35,353 bases of DNA, from IMG/VR virus record IMGVR_UViG_3300013018_000009, positions 1 to 35,353 of that record, one strand, 5' to 3'. Positions 17,683-25,636 of the stretch are shown one piece after another. Position 1 is the first letter of the stretch. Each line of letters opens with the position of its first letter. The notes below the pieces were generated by a model that was not told the DNA's origin, did not search any database, and was given only the letters and a program-made list of their open reading frames with translations. The DNA is from a virus. The position numbers and the translations under genes were made by a program.

Positions 17683-18453
17683 TTATGAATTATTCATTAC
17701 GAAATCAAAAATGGGGTTCCCTGAATTAGCAGATGCTTTCTTGGAAAGATCCCCTACATCTAATAAAGACTTTTCAGCGACCTTATCCATAACTCTCATT
17801 TCGACTTCGAATTCCTCTTCATCCATTGAAGCGAATTTTTCTAACTGTTCAGGGATCTCATCAACAGAGATTTGTTCCATCTTTGCCATTTTAATGAGTT
17901 TATTAAAAGCTTTATCCCTTTGTTCATTCTGTCTTTTAATCGAAGCAATCTTTTCTAAACTTTCTTCCTTCTCTCCTTTCAGTTGTTTGATAACTGATGC
18001 GGATTTTTTTAAATCGGAAGCAGTTTTAGTTAGTAATTGGGAGATGTTTGCCACCTTTTCATTTCCCCCTTTCTTGAATTCTTTCAATACTTTTTGTTTT
18101 TCTTTCTTTCGTTTGTTATCAATATGAGCCTTCAACCCTCCTGCAGCAAGCATTGGTATTGCCATTTTTTTTGCAGTTGATAAAGGTTTAGCTGCTGAAT
18201 AATCTTTTGCCTTTTTAAAAGTGTCGCCACCTAAAGCAACATTTTTAGTAGTCTCGAAAGCTTTTCCTATACCAGGAGCATTACTTAAGGTTTTACCGAG
18301 TGAACGATTTGCATTAGAAATTCCTTTTACTTTATTTAAAACTTGTTGATTGACTTTCCTTTTAGCAATATCTTTAGGTAGTTTATGTTTAAATTGGTTA
18401 TACTTTGTTGCCCCAGCCTTTAAAGCACTACCTAATATGCTAGAGTTCCCCAT
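17683..18453 (-). CDS. Scaffold-like head protein with many K-x-A sites
   Basis: 256 residues, lysine-rich, helical. The first 100 residues are basic and glycine/alanine-rich; the rest is coiled-coil-like. K-x-A motifs recur: NEKVA, LTKTA, LEKIA, LIKMA, LEKFA, MDKVA and others, eight by eye, spaced through residues 125-245. A protein just before the capsid genes, helical and full of putative protease sites, behaves like a scaffold that is destroyed on maturation. The ATG at 18453 overlaps the upstream gene by 14 bp and has no clear ribosome binding site, so translation is probably coupled. Confidence 0.6.
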   Translation of the reverse strand: MGNSSILGSALKAGATKYNQFKHKLPKDIAKRKVNQQVLNKVKGISNANRSLGKTLSNAPGIGKAFETTKNVALGGDTFKKAKDYSAAKPLSTAKKMAIPMLAAGGLKAHIDNKRKKEKQKVLKEFKKGGNEKVANISQLLTKTASDLKKSASVIKQLKGEKEESLEKIASIKRQNEQRDKAFNKLIKMAKMEQISVDEIPEQLEKFASMDEEEFEVEMRVMDKVAEKSLLDVGDLSKKASANSGNPIFDFVMNNS

Positions 18454-18838
18454 CTAAGATTTGGCTCGCAATCTTATCTGATAGTTCTTCTACCATTTCT
18501 TCATTACCTTCTTGGCTGAGGAGTTTTTTTCTAAGTTTATTATATTGCTCGTTGCGGACGCCATTTTTAAGTCCGTTCATAGCAATTTCTTTTAGGCGTT
18601 GTTTTGACTCATCACTGCTCTCTACAAGCATTTTTCCTCCGACACCCTGTTCATTTATTTTATCGACATCTTCCTTGTTTGCTTCTTTATTAAGTCCGCT
18701 GACAACATTGTCTATCTTGGAAGCATTCTTTTCTAATTCAGCAACAAAATTATCAACATCGATATCTTTTTCTTCTACGGAGGCGGTTTTTTCTTTTTTA
18801 ATCTGTTTCCACAATTCATCTATTCTTTGTTCGTCCAT
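18440..18838 (-). CDS. Small acidic scaffold-like head protein
   Basis: 132 residues, helical and charged, with K-x-A sites KEKTAS, LEKNAS, NKEAN and SDKIAS. Start ATG follows AAGGAGGGGGAG. It is preceded by the 155-aa acidic protein and followed by the 256-aa scaffold-like protein with an overlap. Short, acidic, coiled-coil proteins in the protease-to-capsid interval are usually scaffold or prohead core. No specific family recognised. Confidence 0.55.
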   Translation of the reverse strand: MDEQRIDELWKQIKKEKTASVEEKDIDVDNFVAELEKNASKIDNVVSGLNKEANKEDVDKINEQGVGGKMLVESSDESKQRLKEIAMNGLKNGVRNEQYNKLRKKLLSQEGNEEMVEELSDKIASQILDGEL

Positions 18839-18851
18839 TTACTCCCCCTCC

Positions 18852-19319
18852 TTAAACGTTATTTACTTCTTCTCCCTGGTCTTCGAAAAACATTTGAATC
18901 TCTTTAGGAAGTCCATCTAATGTTTCATACTTCTGAAAGTTATTATCTCTAACAACTCTCGGATTAGAAAGCAGTTGGAAAGAAGCTAACTTTTCAAAAA
19001 GCTCTTTCTTTTCTGGTGAAGAAAACTTACCAGAAATAGAAGCAACTTTCTCTTTTTGAGCAGAAGATAACTTTCCTCTTAACTCTTCTTCTACTTCTTC
19101 ACTTTCTTCATCACCATCATCGGCTTCGTTATCTTCTGTTCCTTCAATCATTTCTTCTGGATCTTTTTCAGCTTTTGGTTTAGTTTTAGCTTTAGCAACC
19201 TTTTCTAACGCCCTTGCCATAACTTCTTCAGCTAGAGCATCAACTTCTTCAGAAGCGTTCTTTTCCATTTCTTCTTCTTCAGCAATTTCATTTACTAAAT
19301 CTTCAAGTGTACCAGCCAT
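18852..19319 (-). CDS. Acidic prohead core / scaffold protein candidate
   Basis: 155 residues with a strongly acidic centre (about 60-85, rich in E and D) flanked by helices. K-x-A sites are MEKNAS, LEKVAK, KEKVAS and FEKLAS. It lies 12 bp after the protease candidate. Protease, then acidic scaffold, then capsid is the classical order in HK97- and T4-type heads. The C-terminal 40 residues (SNPRVVRDNNFQKYETLDGL) lack such sites and may be the capsid-contacting part. Start ATG has TAAGGAGGTGCC before it. Confidence 0.6.
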   Translation of the reverse strand: MAGTLEDLVNEIAEEEEMEKNASEEVDALAEEVMARALEKVAKAKTKPKAEKDPEEMIEGTEDNEADDGDEESEEVEEELRGKLSSAQKEKVASISGKFSSPEKKELFEKLASFQLLSNPRVVRDNNFQKYETLDGLPKEIQMFFEDQGEEVNNV

Positions 19320-19330
19320 AAGGCACCTCC

Positions 19331-21112
19331 TTAGTTAATAATCTTTTTAATAGCAGTTCCGGCCAGCATATCAACACCTCTACCCAATGATTGCATCGGG
19401 GAAGCGGATGTAACAAATATATTTCCAATATTATTTAATGTATCATATTTTTTGTCAATCTCTTTATATCTATTATACAACTGATCGGTATCATTAATCA
19501 AATCTGAAGTAGATTTTTTTGGTGATACCATTCGGGCCGCTTCTTTTGTTATAACATTGTCATAATTCATTTGACTTAAAGCTTTTTTAATGGCAATCCA
19601 ATCATCTTTTGAATTAGTGGCTCCGATACCTAACATAGCAACTAGGTTGGGGTGCTCTTCAAGGAACTTCATTAACTTGGCATCACTGTCAAAACGACCC
19701 GCGATATCCGATGCTAAATAAGCAGCAGGTACTCCTGCAAAAACTCGACCACCTAAATTAGATGCGGTCTTTTCAAATTCCTTACCTGCTCTTTTCATCT
19801 CACCTAAACCTTTGACGGCGCCAACACTACCGGCGGTCATTACAGGTAATAACCACGGGTGATCTTTGATCTTCTTATCAAGACCTTCTGCATTGTAATC
19901 GGGGACTTGATTTAAGTATCTGTTGTATAAAAGACTGCCAGCAATTATTCCAGGTGTTGCCAGTTGTTCTGGTCTGAATCTCTTTTGTCTGACTTCTTTG
20001 GGTTCTTCTGCTGCCATCTTAATGAGTCTTGGATATAAATACTCTTTGATTGCTGACCTCTCTTTAACATAAGGTATTCCAACTTTAAAGACGTCAAAGT
20101 CTAAATCACCAAATAACGGGTTAAACTTTTTGTTGACTTCTCTTTCTGGAATATCTATATTAAGGATAATGTCGTCAAAGTCATCCGGGTTATGCCCCAA
20201 CTTATTTAAATATATCCTTTGGAATTCTTCCGGTTTTAAAATGATACCTAAAGTTAAAAGAGAAGTTAATACATCATCAATAGGTTTTTCAGAATAAAAA
20301 TCCAAAACCTTATCGGAAATGTTTTTTTCTCTTTCTTTGATATCAGAAAAACCCCTCATTAATTTAGCCGCAATCTGTCCGGCATCATTGGAGATAGTTT
20401 CACCTGGGATCTCTTTTTCAATATCCGCTTTCTTTTTAAAGCCATTCAATACAGAAGCGACCTTTTTTAATGACTTAGCGGTCCTGTCCGCACCAATGTA
20501 GACAAAACTGATATCAAAAAATCTCGGTTTCTTATTTATCATATAAACTTTTCTGCCGTCAGGCAATACTTCACCTTTATGATATTTTATATGATCACAG
20601 TAATCGTTGGTAGTCTTGGCGACATTACCACAGATACTGCAAACATCATATGGAACCTTACATCCCATTGAAACATCCCACATCTTATCATTGTCGATGT
20701 CTGATGCAATCTTAGGGGCTTTATCCCTATCAATCCTAACAATAAGTTCTACCCTATGCATTCTCGGATTGAAGTGGGCAAACATTATATCCCCTTTAGA
20801 TTTTTTCGGGTCTTTATTTTTATGATGAGTAAATACATATCCGAATTCTTCGAAGGTCTTATAGTGATCTAATATTTCTTGTTCTTCAAAATAATCAGAG
20901 TTAACATTGTCTCCCCAAATCTCACCACTGCTTACAGCAGAAACTAAAACGTAAACGGAGTCTGGGTCAGACTCGATATTATCTTCAATGTAGTTTTTAA
21001 TCTCATCAGAGATTGTACCAGAAGCCACTTTTTCAAGAGAATCAGAAGGGTCGATCTCCTGTAGTGAAAATTCTTCATCGTTATAATTAAAGTGTATTGT
21101 TTTTTCTATCAA
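19331..21112 (-). CDS. Prohead maturation protease candidate with zinc-finger insert and long C-terminal extension
   Basis: 593 residues, TTG start after AAAGGAGGGGTCAAC. Residues 53-205 look like a herpes/HK97-type prohead serine protease: VLVSAVSSGEIWGDNVNSDY, then THHK with H96/H97 as histidine candidates, VELIVRID, and WDVSMGCKV with S148 as the likely nucleophile (V-S-M-G is the usual context). A cysteine insert follows S148 (C158-x2-C161 and C172-x-H174), probably zinc-binding. The remaining 380 residues are unlike a protease. They carry K-x-A sites (FKKKA, LIKMA, FEKTA, TKEA) and the basic block EEPKEVRQKRFRPEQLA at 369-385. LEKVA30 and LKKVA219 bracket the protease domain, suggesting self-processing. 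Protease identity is by motif and gene order. Confidence 0.65.
   Translation of the reverse strand: MIEKTIHFNYNDEEFSLQEIDPSDSLEKVASGTISDEIKNYIEDNIESDPDSVYVLVSAVSSGEIWGDNVNSDYFEEQEILDHYKTFEEFGYVFTHHKNKDPKKSKGDIMFAHFNPRMHRVELIVRIDRDKAPKIASDIDNDKMWDVSMGCKVPYDVCSICGNVAKTTNDYCDHIKYHKGEVLPDGRKVYMINKKPRFFDISFVYIGADRTAKSLKKVASVLNGFKKKADIEKEIPGETISNDAGQIAAKLMRGFSDIKEREKNISDKVLDFYSEKPIDDVLTSLLTLGIILKPEEFQRIYLNKLGHNPDDFDDIILNIDIPEREVNKKFNPLFGDLDFDVFKVGIPYVKERSAIKEYLYPRLIKMAAEEPKEVRQKRFRPEQLATPGIIAGSLLYNRYLNQVPDYNAEGLDKKIKDHPWLLPVMTAGSVGAVKGLGEMKRAGKEFEKTASNLGGRVFAGVPAAYLASDIAGRFDSDAKLMKFLEEHPNLVAMLGIGATNSKDDWIAIKKALSQMNYDNVITKEAARMVSPKKSTSDLINDTDQLYNRYKEIDKKYDTLNNIGNIFVTSASPMQSLGRGVDMLAGTAIKKIIN
19959..20008. 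repeat. 50-bp direct repeat, copy 2 (in protease candidate gene)
   Basis: Partner of 15930-15979, 49 of 50 bases identical, same reading frame. The flanks diverge at once on both sides, so the duplicated unit is short. Confidence 0.9.
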
Positions 21113-21126
21113 GTTGACCCCTCCTT

Positions 21127-22023
21127 TTATCCATATACTTTTTGTTTAGCTTCTTCGAAAGTCATGTTACTATCTTTCATTGTTTTGGCTAAGTTAACAA
21201 TTTGGTTTTTATAAGCCACATTCTCTCTGGCCATATCATATCCTGCAGTACCTAAGTTCTCAGATACATCTCTAGCAGAGTTAAGAATGTTGTTAACACC
21301 AGAAATTATTCTGTCTTCAGCACCGTTATCTCTTCTATTGAAACTATCCTGGATAGAAGTGACATCTTTAATATTATTAAAGTGCATTGTTCCAGTTCCA
21401 CCAGCTTCTATTTGTTTCATGAACGATTTGACAGCAATAGGATGCTTGGCTAAATCAGGAGCAGCATCATAAAAGAATTTGAACTGTTGCTTTGACTCTG
21501 GATTATCTTCAAATTCCGGGTACCTTCTAATGAAAGCTTCCCAATATTTTTCTTCCTGGTTATTCAATTTGTTTCTAACAGCCTGGTATAAATCTCCGCC
21601 ACCTTTTGCCCCTAAAGAAACTGCACCGGCTCCAGCCATACTCATACCTAACTTCTTGGCGATATCCTTAATCATTTCTCTATCCTCAGGGGATATACTC
21701 ATCATTGATTTAAGTTTATCTTTAGCACTGGCTTTTTTACCCAACATACCTCCGAAACGAGCTTCATCATCTAATTTCTGGTTCATTCTTTCATAATAAC
21801 CTTTTTCAGATTTAAGCTTGTCTCTTTGATATTTATTCATTCTGGCATTTTGGATACCTTTTACAAGTAAACCGGCACCCCCAGCCGCTGCTGCACCTTT
21901 AAGTCCTTTTTTCACTGAGGGTTCATTCTTTTTAATATAATTGACGGTGGCATCTGTCGCATCATTTAATCTGCGGAAAAGTTTTTCGGCTTCTTCGTTT
22001 TTTAAATTAAAATCAAAAGCCAT
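21127..22023 (-). CDS. Head-block protein with one glycine-rich membrane-like segment
   Basis: 298 residues. A basic helical N-terminus leads to a glycine/alanine segment (GLKGAAAAGGAGLLVKGI, about 40-57); a second follows at about 125-145 (LGMSMAGAGAVSLGAKGGG). Between them is GKKAS, the only strict K-x-A site. The C-terminal half is an ordered helical domain with YWEAFIRRYPEFEDNPES and FFYDAAPDLAKHPIAVKSF. It directly precedes the protease gene. It has fewer processing sites than its neighbours, so it may persist in the virion. Portal identity was considered and not supported: it is too short and has no wing/stem pattern. Confidence 0.5.
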   Translation of the reverse strand: MAFDFNLKNEEAEKLFRRLNDATDATVNYIKKNEPSVKKGLKGAAAAGGAGLLVKGIQNARMNKYQRDKLKSEKGYYERMNQKLDDEARFGGMLGKKASAKDKLKSMMSISPEDREMIKDIAKKLGMSMAGAGAVSLGAKGGGDLYQAVRNKLNNQEEKYWEAFIRRYPEFEDNPESKQQFKFFYDAAPDLAKHPIAVKSFMKQIEAGGTGTMHFNNIKDVTSIQDSFNRRDNGAEDRIISGVNNILNSARDVSENLGTAGYDMARENVAYKNQIVNLAKTMKDSNMTFEEAKQKVYG

Positions 22024-22034
22024 TTAGCCACCTC

Positions 22035-22769
22035 CTATTCGATTTCTTCTAATAACTTTTTAGCTTCCTCATCGGACATTCCTTCGATTGTGCTAACTAA
22101 ATTACCTAGATCTTCGTTTTCTTCTTGCTCTTCCAATTCTGAAATTTTACCTTTAAGTTCTGGGGAAGACTGCGCAGCTTCCTTTAAAATCTCGCCAGCT
22201 TCCTCTTCTGTGATGGAATCCAGGAAGTTATTAACTTCTGCTTCTTTAATCATCTCTTCGTTATATACACCAATAGCTTCATCTAACACTTCTGGCTCGA
22301 TACCTGTTACAGAAGCAATCTTTTGTAAGCCGTCAATGTAGAGTTCTTCAGCTGATGCTTGTTTTTCTTTTTTCTTACCTAAAGCTTTATCTGGTCTTAG
22401 TGCGCCCATAACTCCGCCAAAAGCGGCGCCTTGTCCGGCTAATCTTTTTAATTGATTGGCCGAAACATTGCCACCGGTCAACTTAGTACCTAATGCACCT
22501 AATCCAGCTGCACCAGCACCTGTAGAAGCTGCACCAACTAGAGCACCTTTACCTCTTTCTTTTAAAGCTTGTTTCTGTTCATCTGATAATTTGTCAGCGA
22601 GGGCGGCACCTCCGTAACCTAAACCTAATCCAGCAGCTGCAGCAGTGGCTATTTCCTTTTTAGAAAGTTTGCTATTTATGGGGGATCCCCCTCCTGGTAA
22701 AAGACCCGCAACATTCGGGTTAGCAGCAACTTTTTCCATACCTAATTCTGTAATTCTATTAAAATCCAT
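22035..22769 (-). CDS. Tagged internal head protein (15-residue LGMEKVA tag)
   Basis: 244 residues. Residues 1-15 (MDFNRITELGMEKVA) are the shared tag, ending at A15. A glycine-zipper region follows (about 45-125, with AAAAGLGLGYGGAALAD and GAGAAGLGALGTKLTGG). The C-terminal 110 residues are acidic and helical, with KEKQAS, LQKIAS, IKEAE and LKEAA sites. After processing the product would be a short, glycine-zipper peptide, as expected for an internal head protein or a membrane-active ejection protein. Start ATG has AAGGAGGAATACATAA before it. Confidence 0.6.
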   Translation of the reverse strand: MDFNRITELGMEKVAANPNVAGLLPGGGSPINSKLSKKEIATAAAAGLGLGYGGAALADKLSDEQKQALKERGKGALVGAASTGAGAAGLGALGTKLTGGNVSANQLKRLAGQGAAFGGVMGALRPDKALGKKKEKQASAEELYIDGLQKIASVTGIEPEVLDEAIGVYNEEMIKEAEVNNFLDSITEEEAGEILKEAAQSSPELKGKISELEEQEENEDLGNLVSTIEGMSDEEAKKLLEEIE

Positions 22770-22789
22770 TTATGTATTCCTCCTTAAAA

Positions 22790-22818
22790 AGAATTTATGC
22801 GAGAGTTACCCCTCGCAT
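22790..22818 (-). terminator. Weak hairpin between two internal head protein genes
   Basis: ATGCGAG (22797-22803) pairs with CTCGCAT (22812-22818), 7 bp with an 8-nt loop. On the minus strand it is followed by AAATTC and then TTTTT, so the U-run is 6 nt late. An attenuator or mRNA processing site is more likely than full termination. It occupies most of the only sizeable gap (57 bp) in this block. Confidence 0.5.
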
Positions 22819-22826
22819 TTATTTAA

Positions 22827-23468
22827 TTACTCAGTTAAAGCGTCAATGCCAGCTTCAAATAATGCATCAAATGTTTCTTCATCTAATCCATAAGCTGCAG
22901 CTGTTTTTTGCTTTTCTTTTCTCTTTTTATTAGCATAAGCACCAGCAGCACCTAATCCAGCTAATCCAGCGGCACCTAATCCAGCTTTACCTTTGTTGTT
23001 TTTGAGAGCTTGTAGAGCAGAACTACCAGCGGAACCCAAAGCACCTGCACCAGCTTTAGCAGCGTCGCCAGTAAAGCCGGCTACATTTTTAGCACCTCTA
23101 GCAACACTTCTTCCACCTCTTGCTGCCATATTACCTGGATTTTTAAGAGCTTCTTTTAATGCTGCTTTTGTTCCTACACTTTCAGGAGCATTTTTAACAA
23201 AGTCATAAACACCTTTGCCTGCAACGCCAGCACCTGCAGCACCAGCACCTCCACCAATCAATGCAGCTAATTGTTTCTTAGACATTCCGCCATTTTCTTG
23301 CTCTTCAGCAGCCTTTTCTAAAAAGTCATGCAGTTCCATAGCATCTACACCATGTACTCCAGCTACCTTTTCTAAAGAATCAGCATAATCATTAAGACCT
23401 TCCTCATAAGCAACCTTTTCTAAACCTGCTTCTAATACCATATTGATTTCTTCTTGTGTTAAATTCAT
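22827..23468 (-). CDS. Internal head protein, paralogue of the 23489-23938 product
   Basis: 213 residues. N-terminal 55 residues are nearly identical to the next gene upstream: GLEKVA20, SLEKVA36 and FLEKAA54 spaced 16-18 residues apart. The middle (about 68-180) is a long glycine/alanine-rich stretch (IGGGAGAAGAGVAGKG, then GAAGLAGLGAAGAYANKK). The C-terminus repeats the paralogue's ending, FEAGIDALTE against FEKGLEALTE. If all three N-terminal sites are cut, short peptides of about 16 residues are released. Start ATG has AAGGAGGAATACAAA before it. Confidence 0.55.
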   Translation of the reverse strand: MNLTQEEINMVLEAGLEKVAYEEGLNDYADSLEKVAGVHGVDAMELHDFLEKAAEEQENGGMSKKQLAALIGGGAGAAGAGVAGKGVYDFVKNAPESVGTKAALKEALKNPGNMAARGGRSVARGAKNVAGFTGDAAKAGAGALGSAGSSALQALKNNKGKAGLGAAGLAGLGAAGAYANKKRKEKQKTAAAYGLDEETFDALFEAGIDALTE

Positions 23469-23488
23469 TTTGTATTCCTCCTTGTTTT

Positions 23489-23938
23489 TTATTCAGTTAA
23501 AGCTTCTAAACCTTTTTCAAATAAATAATTTAAAGTGTTGTCATCGATAGATGCTTCTTTTTTCTTTTTCTTCGGTTGGAGTGCACCTGCCCCCGCCCCT
23601 ATTAAACTCCCTGCAAGAGAGCCACCTGCTCCAGTTATTGAACTTGCACCGATAGCTTCGCCAACATTAAAATCTGAATCTTTTAAAGCTGAAACTAACA
23701 TTGGAACTCCGCCAGCAACTCCGCCAGCAATTCCACCTCTCCGACCCCATTTTTTCCATTTAGGATCTTCAACATCTTCTTCGGCAACCTTCTCTAAAAA
23801 GTCATGTAAATCCACAGCGTCTACACCATGTACCCCAGCAACTTTTTCTAAAGAGTCAGCATAGTCATTAAGTCCTTCTTCATAAGCAATCTTTTCCAAA
23901 CCAGCATTTAAAATCATATCTAATTCTTCCTGAGTCAT
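23489..23938 (-). CDS. Short internal head protein, paralogue of the 22827-23468 product
   Basis: 149 residues with the same build as its neighbour, but a shorter glycine-rich core (about 68-120: GGIAGGVAGGVPMLVSAL, then AGGSLAGSLIGAGAGAL). Sites are GLEKIA18, SLEKVA34, FLEKVA52 and KKKEA129. The duplication is visible in DNA: 23795-23940 matches 23297-23465 with mainly third-base changes. Start ATG has AAAAGGAGGTACAT before it. Function unknown; likely virion-internal. Confidence 0.55.
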   Translation of the reverse strand: MTQEELDMILNAGLEKIAYEEGLNDYADSLEKVAGVHGVDAVDLHDFLEKVAEEDVEDPKWKKWGRRGGIAGGVAGGVPMLVSALKDSDFNVGEAIGASSITGAGGSLAGSLIGAGAGALQPKKKKKEASIDDNTLNYLFEKGLEALTE

Positions 23939-23950
23939 ATGTACCTCCTT

Positions 23951-24793
23951 TTAAGAGTATAATCTAGTTCCGGGGTGCTTTGACTTTTTCACCTCGAAAG
24001 GATTATCTGTTTTTTTATTCTTTATCTTATCATAATGCTTTTTACTTTTGCTTTTGGTCTCGCCTACAAGTGATGCAACTTCCATAGTTTTAAGTGGGTG
24101 TTTAGCCATCTGCAGGGCAATACCAGCAGCTTTTTCTAAACGTTCGTTCAATTCATCTAATCTCGACTTAATTTTACCATAGCTTGCAACCTTTTGCAAA
24201 AACTCATTTTCCTTATCTACAAGAAAATTCACCTCTGATATGTCAGGAATATTTTCTTCTGATGCAGACTTAATTAATTCGTCTGGTGCACCAGCTTTTT
24301 TAATGGAATAAGCAACTATCTTAGGGTTGTTATTTTGCAACTTGGATTTAATCAACTTCACTAAGTGTGGTTTCTTTTCCATTAATTTGACTTCTAGATC
24401 TGATTTTTCCCTCTGCATATTGCCTATCAATGATTTTAGGTCTTCTATATTAATTGTTTCTTTTTCTTCCTCTTCATCATTAATTGTATAATAGGAATCA
24501 TCAAAGCTCAAATCCGGACTTTCAGTTTTCACATCGGTCTCGATTTGGATGCCTTCAATGTTTTTAGGATCAGCAACATCGAACTCTACTGTCTTATCAT
24601 CTGTAGCCTTAAATAACTTAAGGAATACCTTGACATTAGCCTGTTGGGCGATTCTTGCAATTTCTTCATTATTTAGTTCCTCCCGTTTAGCTATTTCCGC
24701 TATTATATCCTCCAAAAGATTTTGATTGTGATCCTCTCCCACTTTTCGAAAATAAGTTTGAACCGCTTCTTTGCTCAAGTTTTGGTAGTTCAT
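23951..24793 (-). CDS. Head-block helical protein with K-x-A sites
   Basis: 280 residues, acidic to basic along its length, helical, without the glycine zipper of its neighbours. An N-terminal site SKEA10 is followed by LQKVAS near residue 203 and LEKAAG near 220, with IKKAG and IKSAS in between. The C-terminal 45 residues are very basic (KSKSKKHYDKIKNKKTDN) and could contact DNA. The start ATG has GGGGGT 6 nt upstream, inside the 84-codon ORF it overlaps by 107 bp. Confidence 0.55.
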   Translation of the reverse strand: MNYQNLSKEAVQTYFRKVGEDHNQNLLEDIIAEIAKREELNNEEIARIAQQANVKVFLKLFKATDDKTVEFDVADPKNIEGIQIETDVKTESPDLSFDDSYYTINDEEEEKETINIEDLKSLIGNMQREKSDLEVKLMEKKPHLVKLIKSKLQNNNPKIVAYSIKKAGAPDELIKSASEENIPDISEVNFLVDKENEFLQKVASYGKIKSRLDELNERLEKAAGIALQMAKHPLKTMEVASLVGETKSKSKKHYDKIKNKKTDNPFEVKKSKHPGTRLYS

Positions 24794-24941
24794 TTTTTAC
24801 CCCCTTTTTGTATTCTGATTTTATTTTAACATTTTTTGGTTTAAATTTGAAATCTGGAAACTTATTTTTAACCTTTTCAATTGGTTTGATTTCATTAGCC
24901 AATTTTTCCATTCCTAAATTTGTGAGATAATCTTTGTTCAT
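24687..24941 (-). CDS. Short tagged head protein overlapping the next gene
   Basis: 84 codons. Residues 1-15 (MNKDYLTNLGMEKLA) are the shared tag with A15, after a strong AAGGAGGTAACC site. The remainder is basic (KNKFPDFKFKPKNVKIK) and then low-complexity serine/glycine where it overlaps the next gene in another frame. The 107-bp overlap is by far the longest in the window. It may be a real tag plus basic peptide, with the last 30 codons accidental; or a frameshift near the A5G5TA6 run may join it to the 280-aa gene. Confidence 0.5.
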   Translation of the reverse strand: MNKDYLTNLGMEKLANEIKPIEKVKNKFPDFKFKPKNVKIKSEYKKGVKNELPKLEQRSGSNLFSKSGRGSQSKSFGGYNSGNS

Positions 24942-24951
24942 GGTTACCTCC

Positions 24952-25635
24952 TTAATACAATAAAGTATTACCTTGTCTTAGGTATCGTTCTCTATCTTCG
25001 GTTTGTAACTTTAACTTATCATGGAGCTTTTGTTTTTTGGTGTATTCCGGTTTTAATTTCTTCTGCAATTTCTTACCTAAACCAGCACCCAATGTTCCAC
25101 CAGAAAGTGCCCCGATTCCAGTTGATAATGGAGTGTTTAGATTTTTTAGTTTGGATAAACCAATACCTGCCAACCCACCAGCTACACCACCACCTAATGT
25201 TGCTCTCGTGGGTAATTTATTATTCCTTTCAACTCTCTTTTTGTATTCTTTATCTTCTGGGGTTTCGTTTAACTTATTTTGTAACTGTTTTAGTTTATTA
25301 TCTTTATCTACAGGGGTCTCATATTTACCATAAGCTCTAGACATTAGATATTTATCTTGACGATGAGGAACATTTTTCAACCAGTCGTCATTGTTGATTT
25401 TTTTATCAACCTCTTTCCACTGAGGAAGAATTTCTTCTTTCCACTTTTTAAAATCCTCTAATGGTTGTTCATCACCCATTTCCTGAACTACCCTTTTTAA
25501 ATGATCTTCTTCATCAGTGATGTCACTTTGATAAGGCCATTTATGGTGATTGGGATTTAATAGTCCTCCAGCTGCCGAACCATTAGCATCCGCTATTTTC
25601 TCCATACCTAAATTCATTACCACTTCTTTTATCAT
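24952..25635 (-). CDS. Tagged internal head protein sharing a module with the ferritin fusion
   Basis: 227 residues. The tag MIKEVVMNLGMEKIA ends at A15, which supports the ATG at 25635. A helical module follows (QPLEDFKKWKEEILPQW near 55-75), then a glycine zipper (GGVAGGLAGIGLSKLKN, about 145-185), and the end DRERYLRQGNTLLY. The helical module, zipper and ending match the C-terminal part of the EncFtn fusion (26251-27300). This makes it the untethered, tagged version of that module. Soluble N-terminal part, membrane-like zipper. Confidence 0.6.
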   Translation of the reverse strand: MIKEVVMNLGMEKIADANGSAAGGLLNPNHHKWPYQSDITDEEDHLKRVVQEMGDEQPLEDFKKWKEEILPQWKEVDKKINNDDWLKNVPHRQDKYLMSRAYGKYETPVDKDNKLKQLQNKLNETPEDKEYKKRVERNNKLPTRATLGGGVAGGLAGIGLSKLKNLNTPLSTGIGALSGGTLGAGLGKKLQKKLKPEYTKKQKLHDKLKLQTEDRERYLRQGNTLLY

Positions 25636-25636
25636 T

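Noticed and set aside
17651-18127. 158-codon plus-strand ORF
   Set aside because: Shadow of the lysine/glutamate-rich scaffold-like gene on the minus strand.
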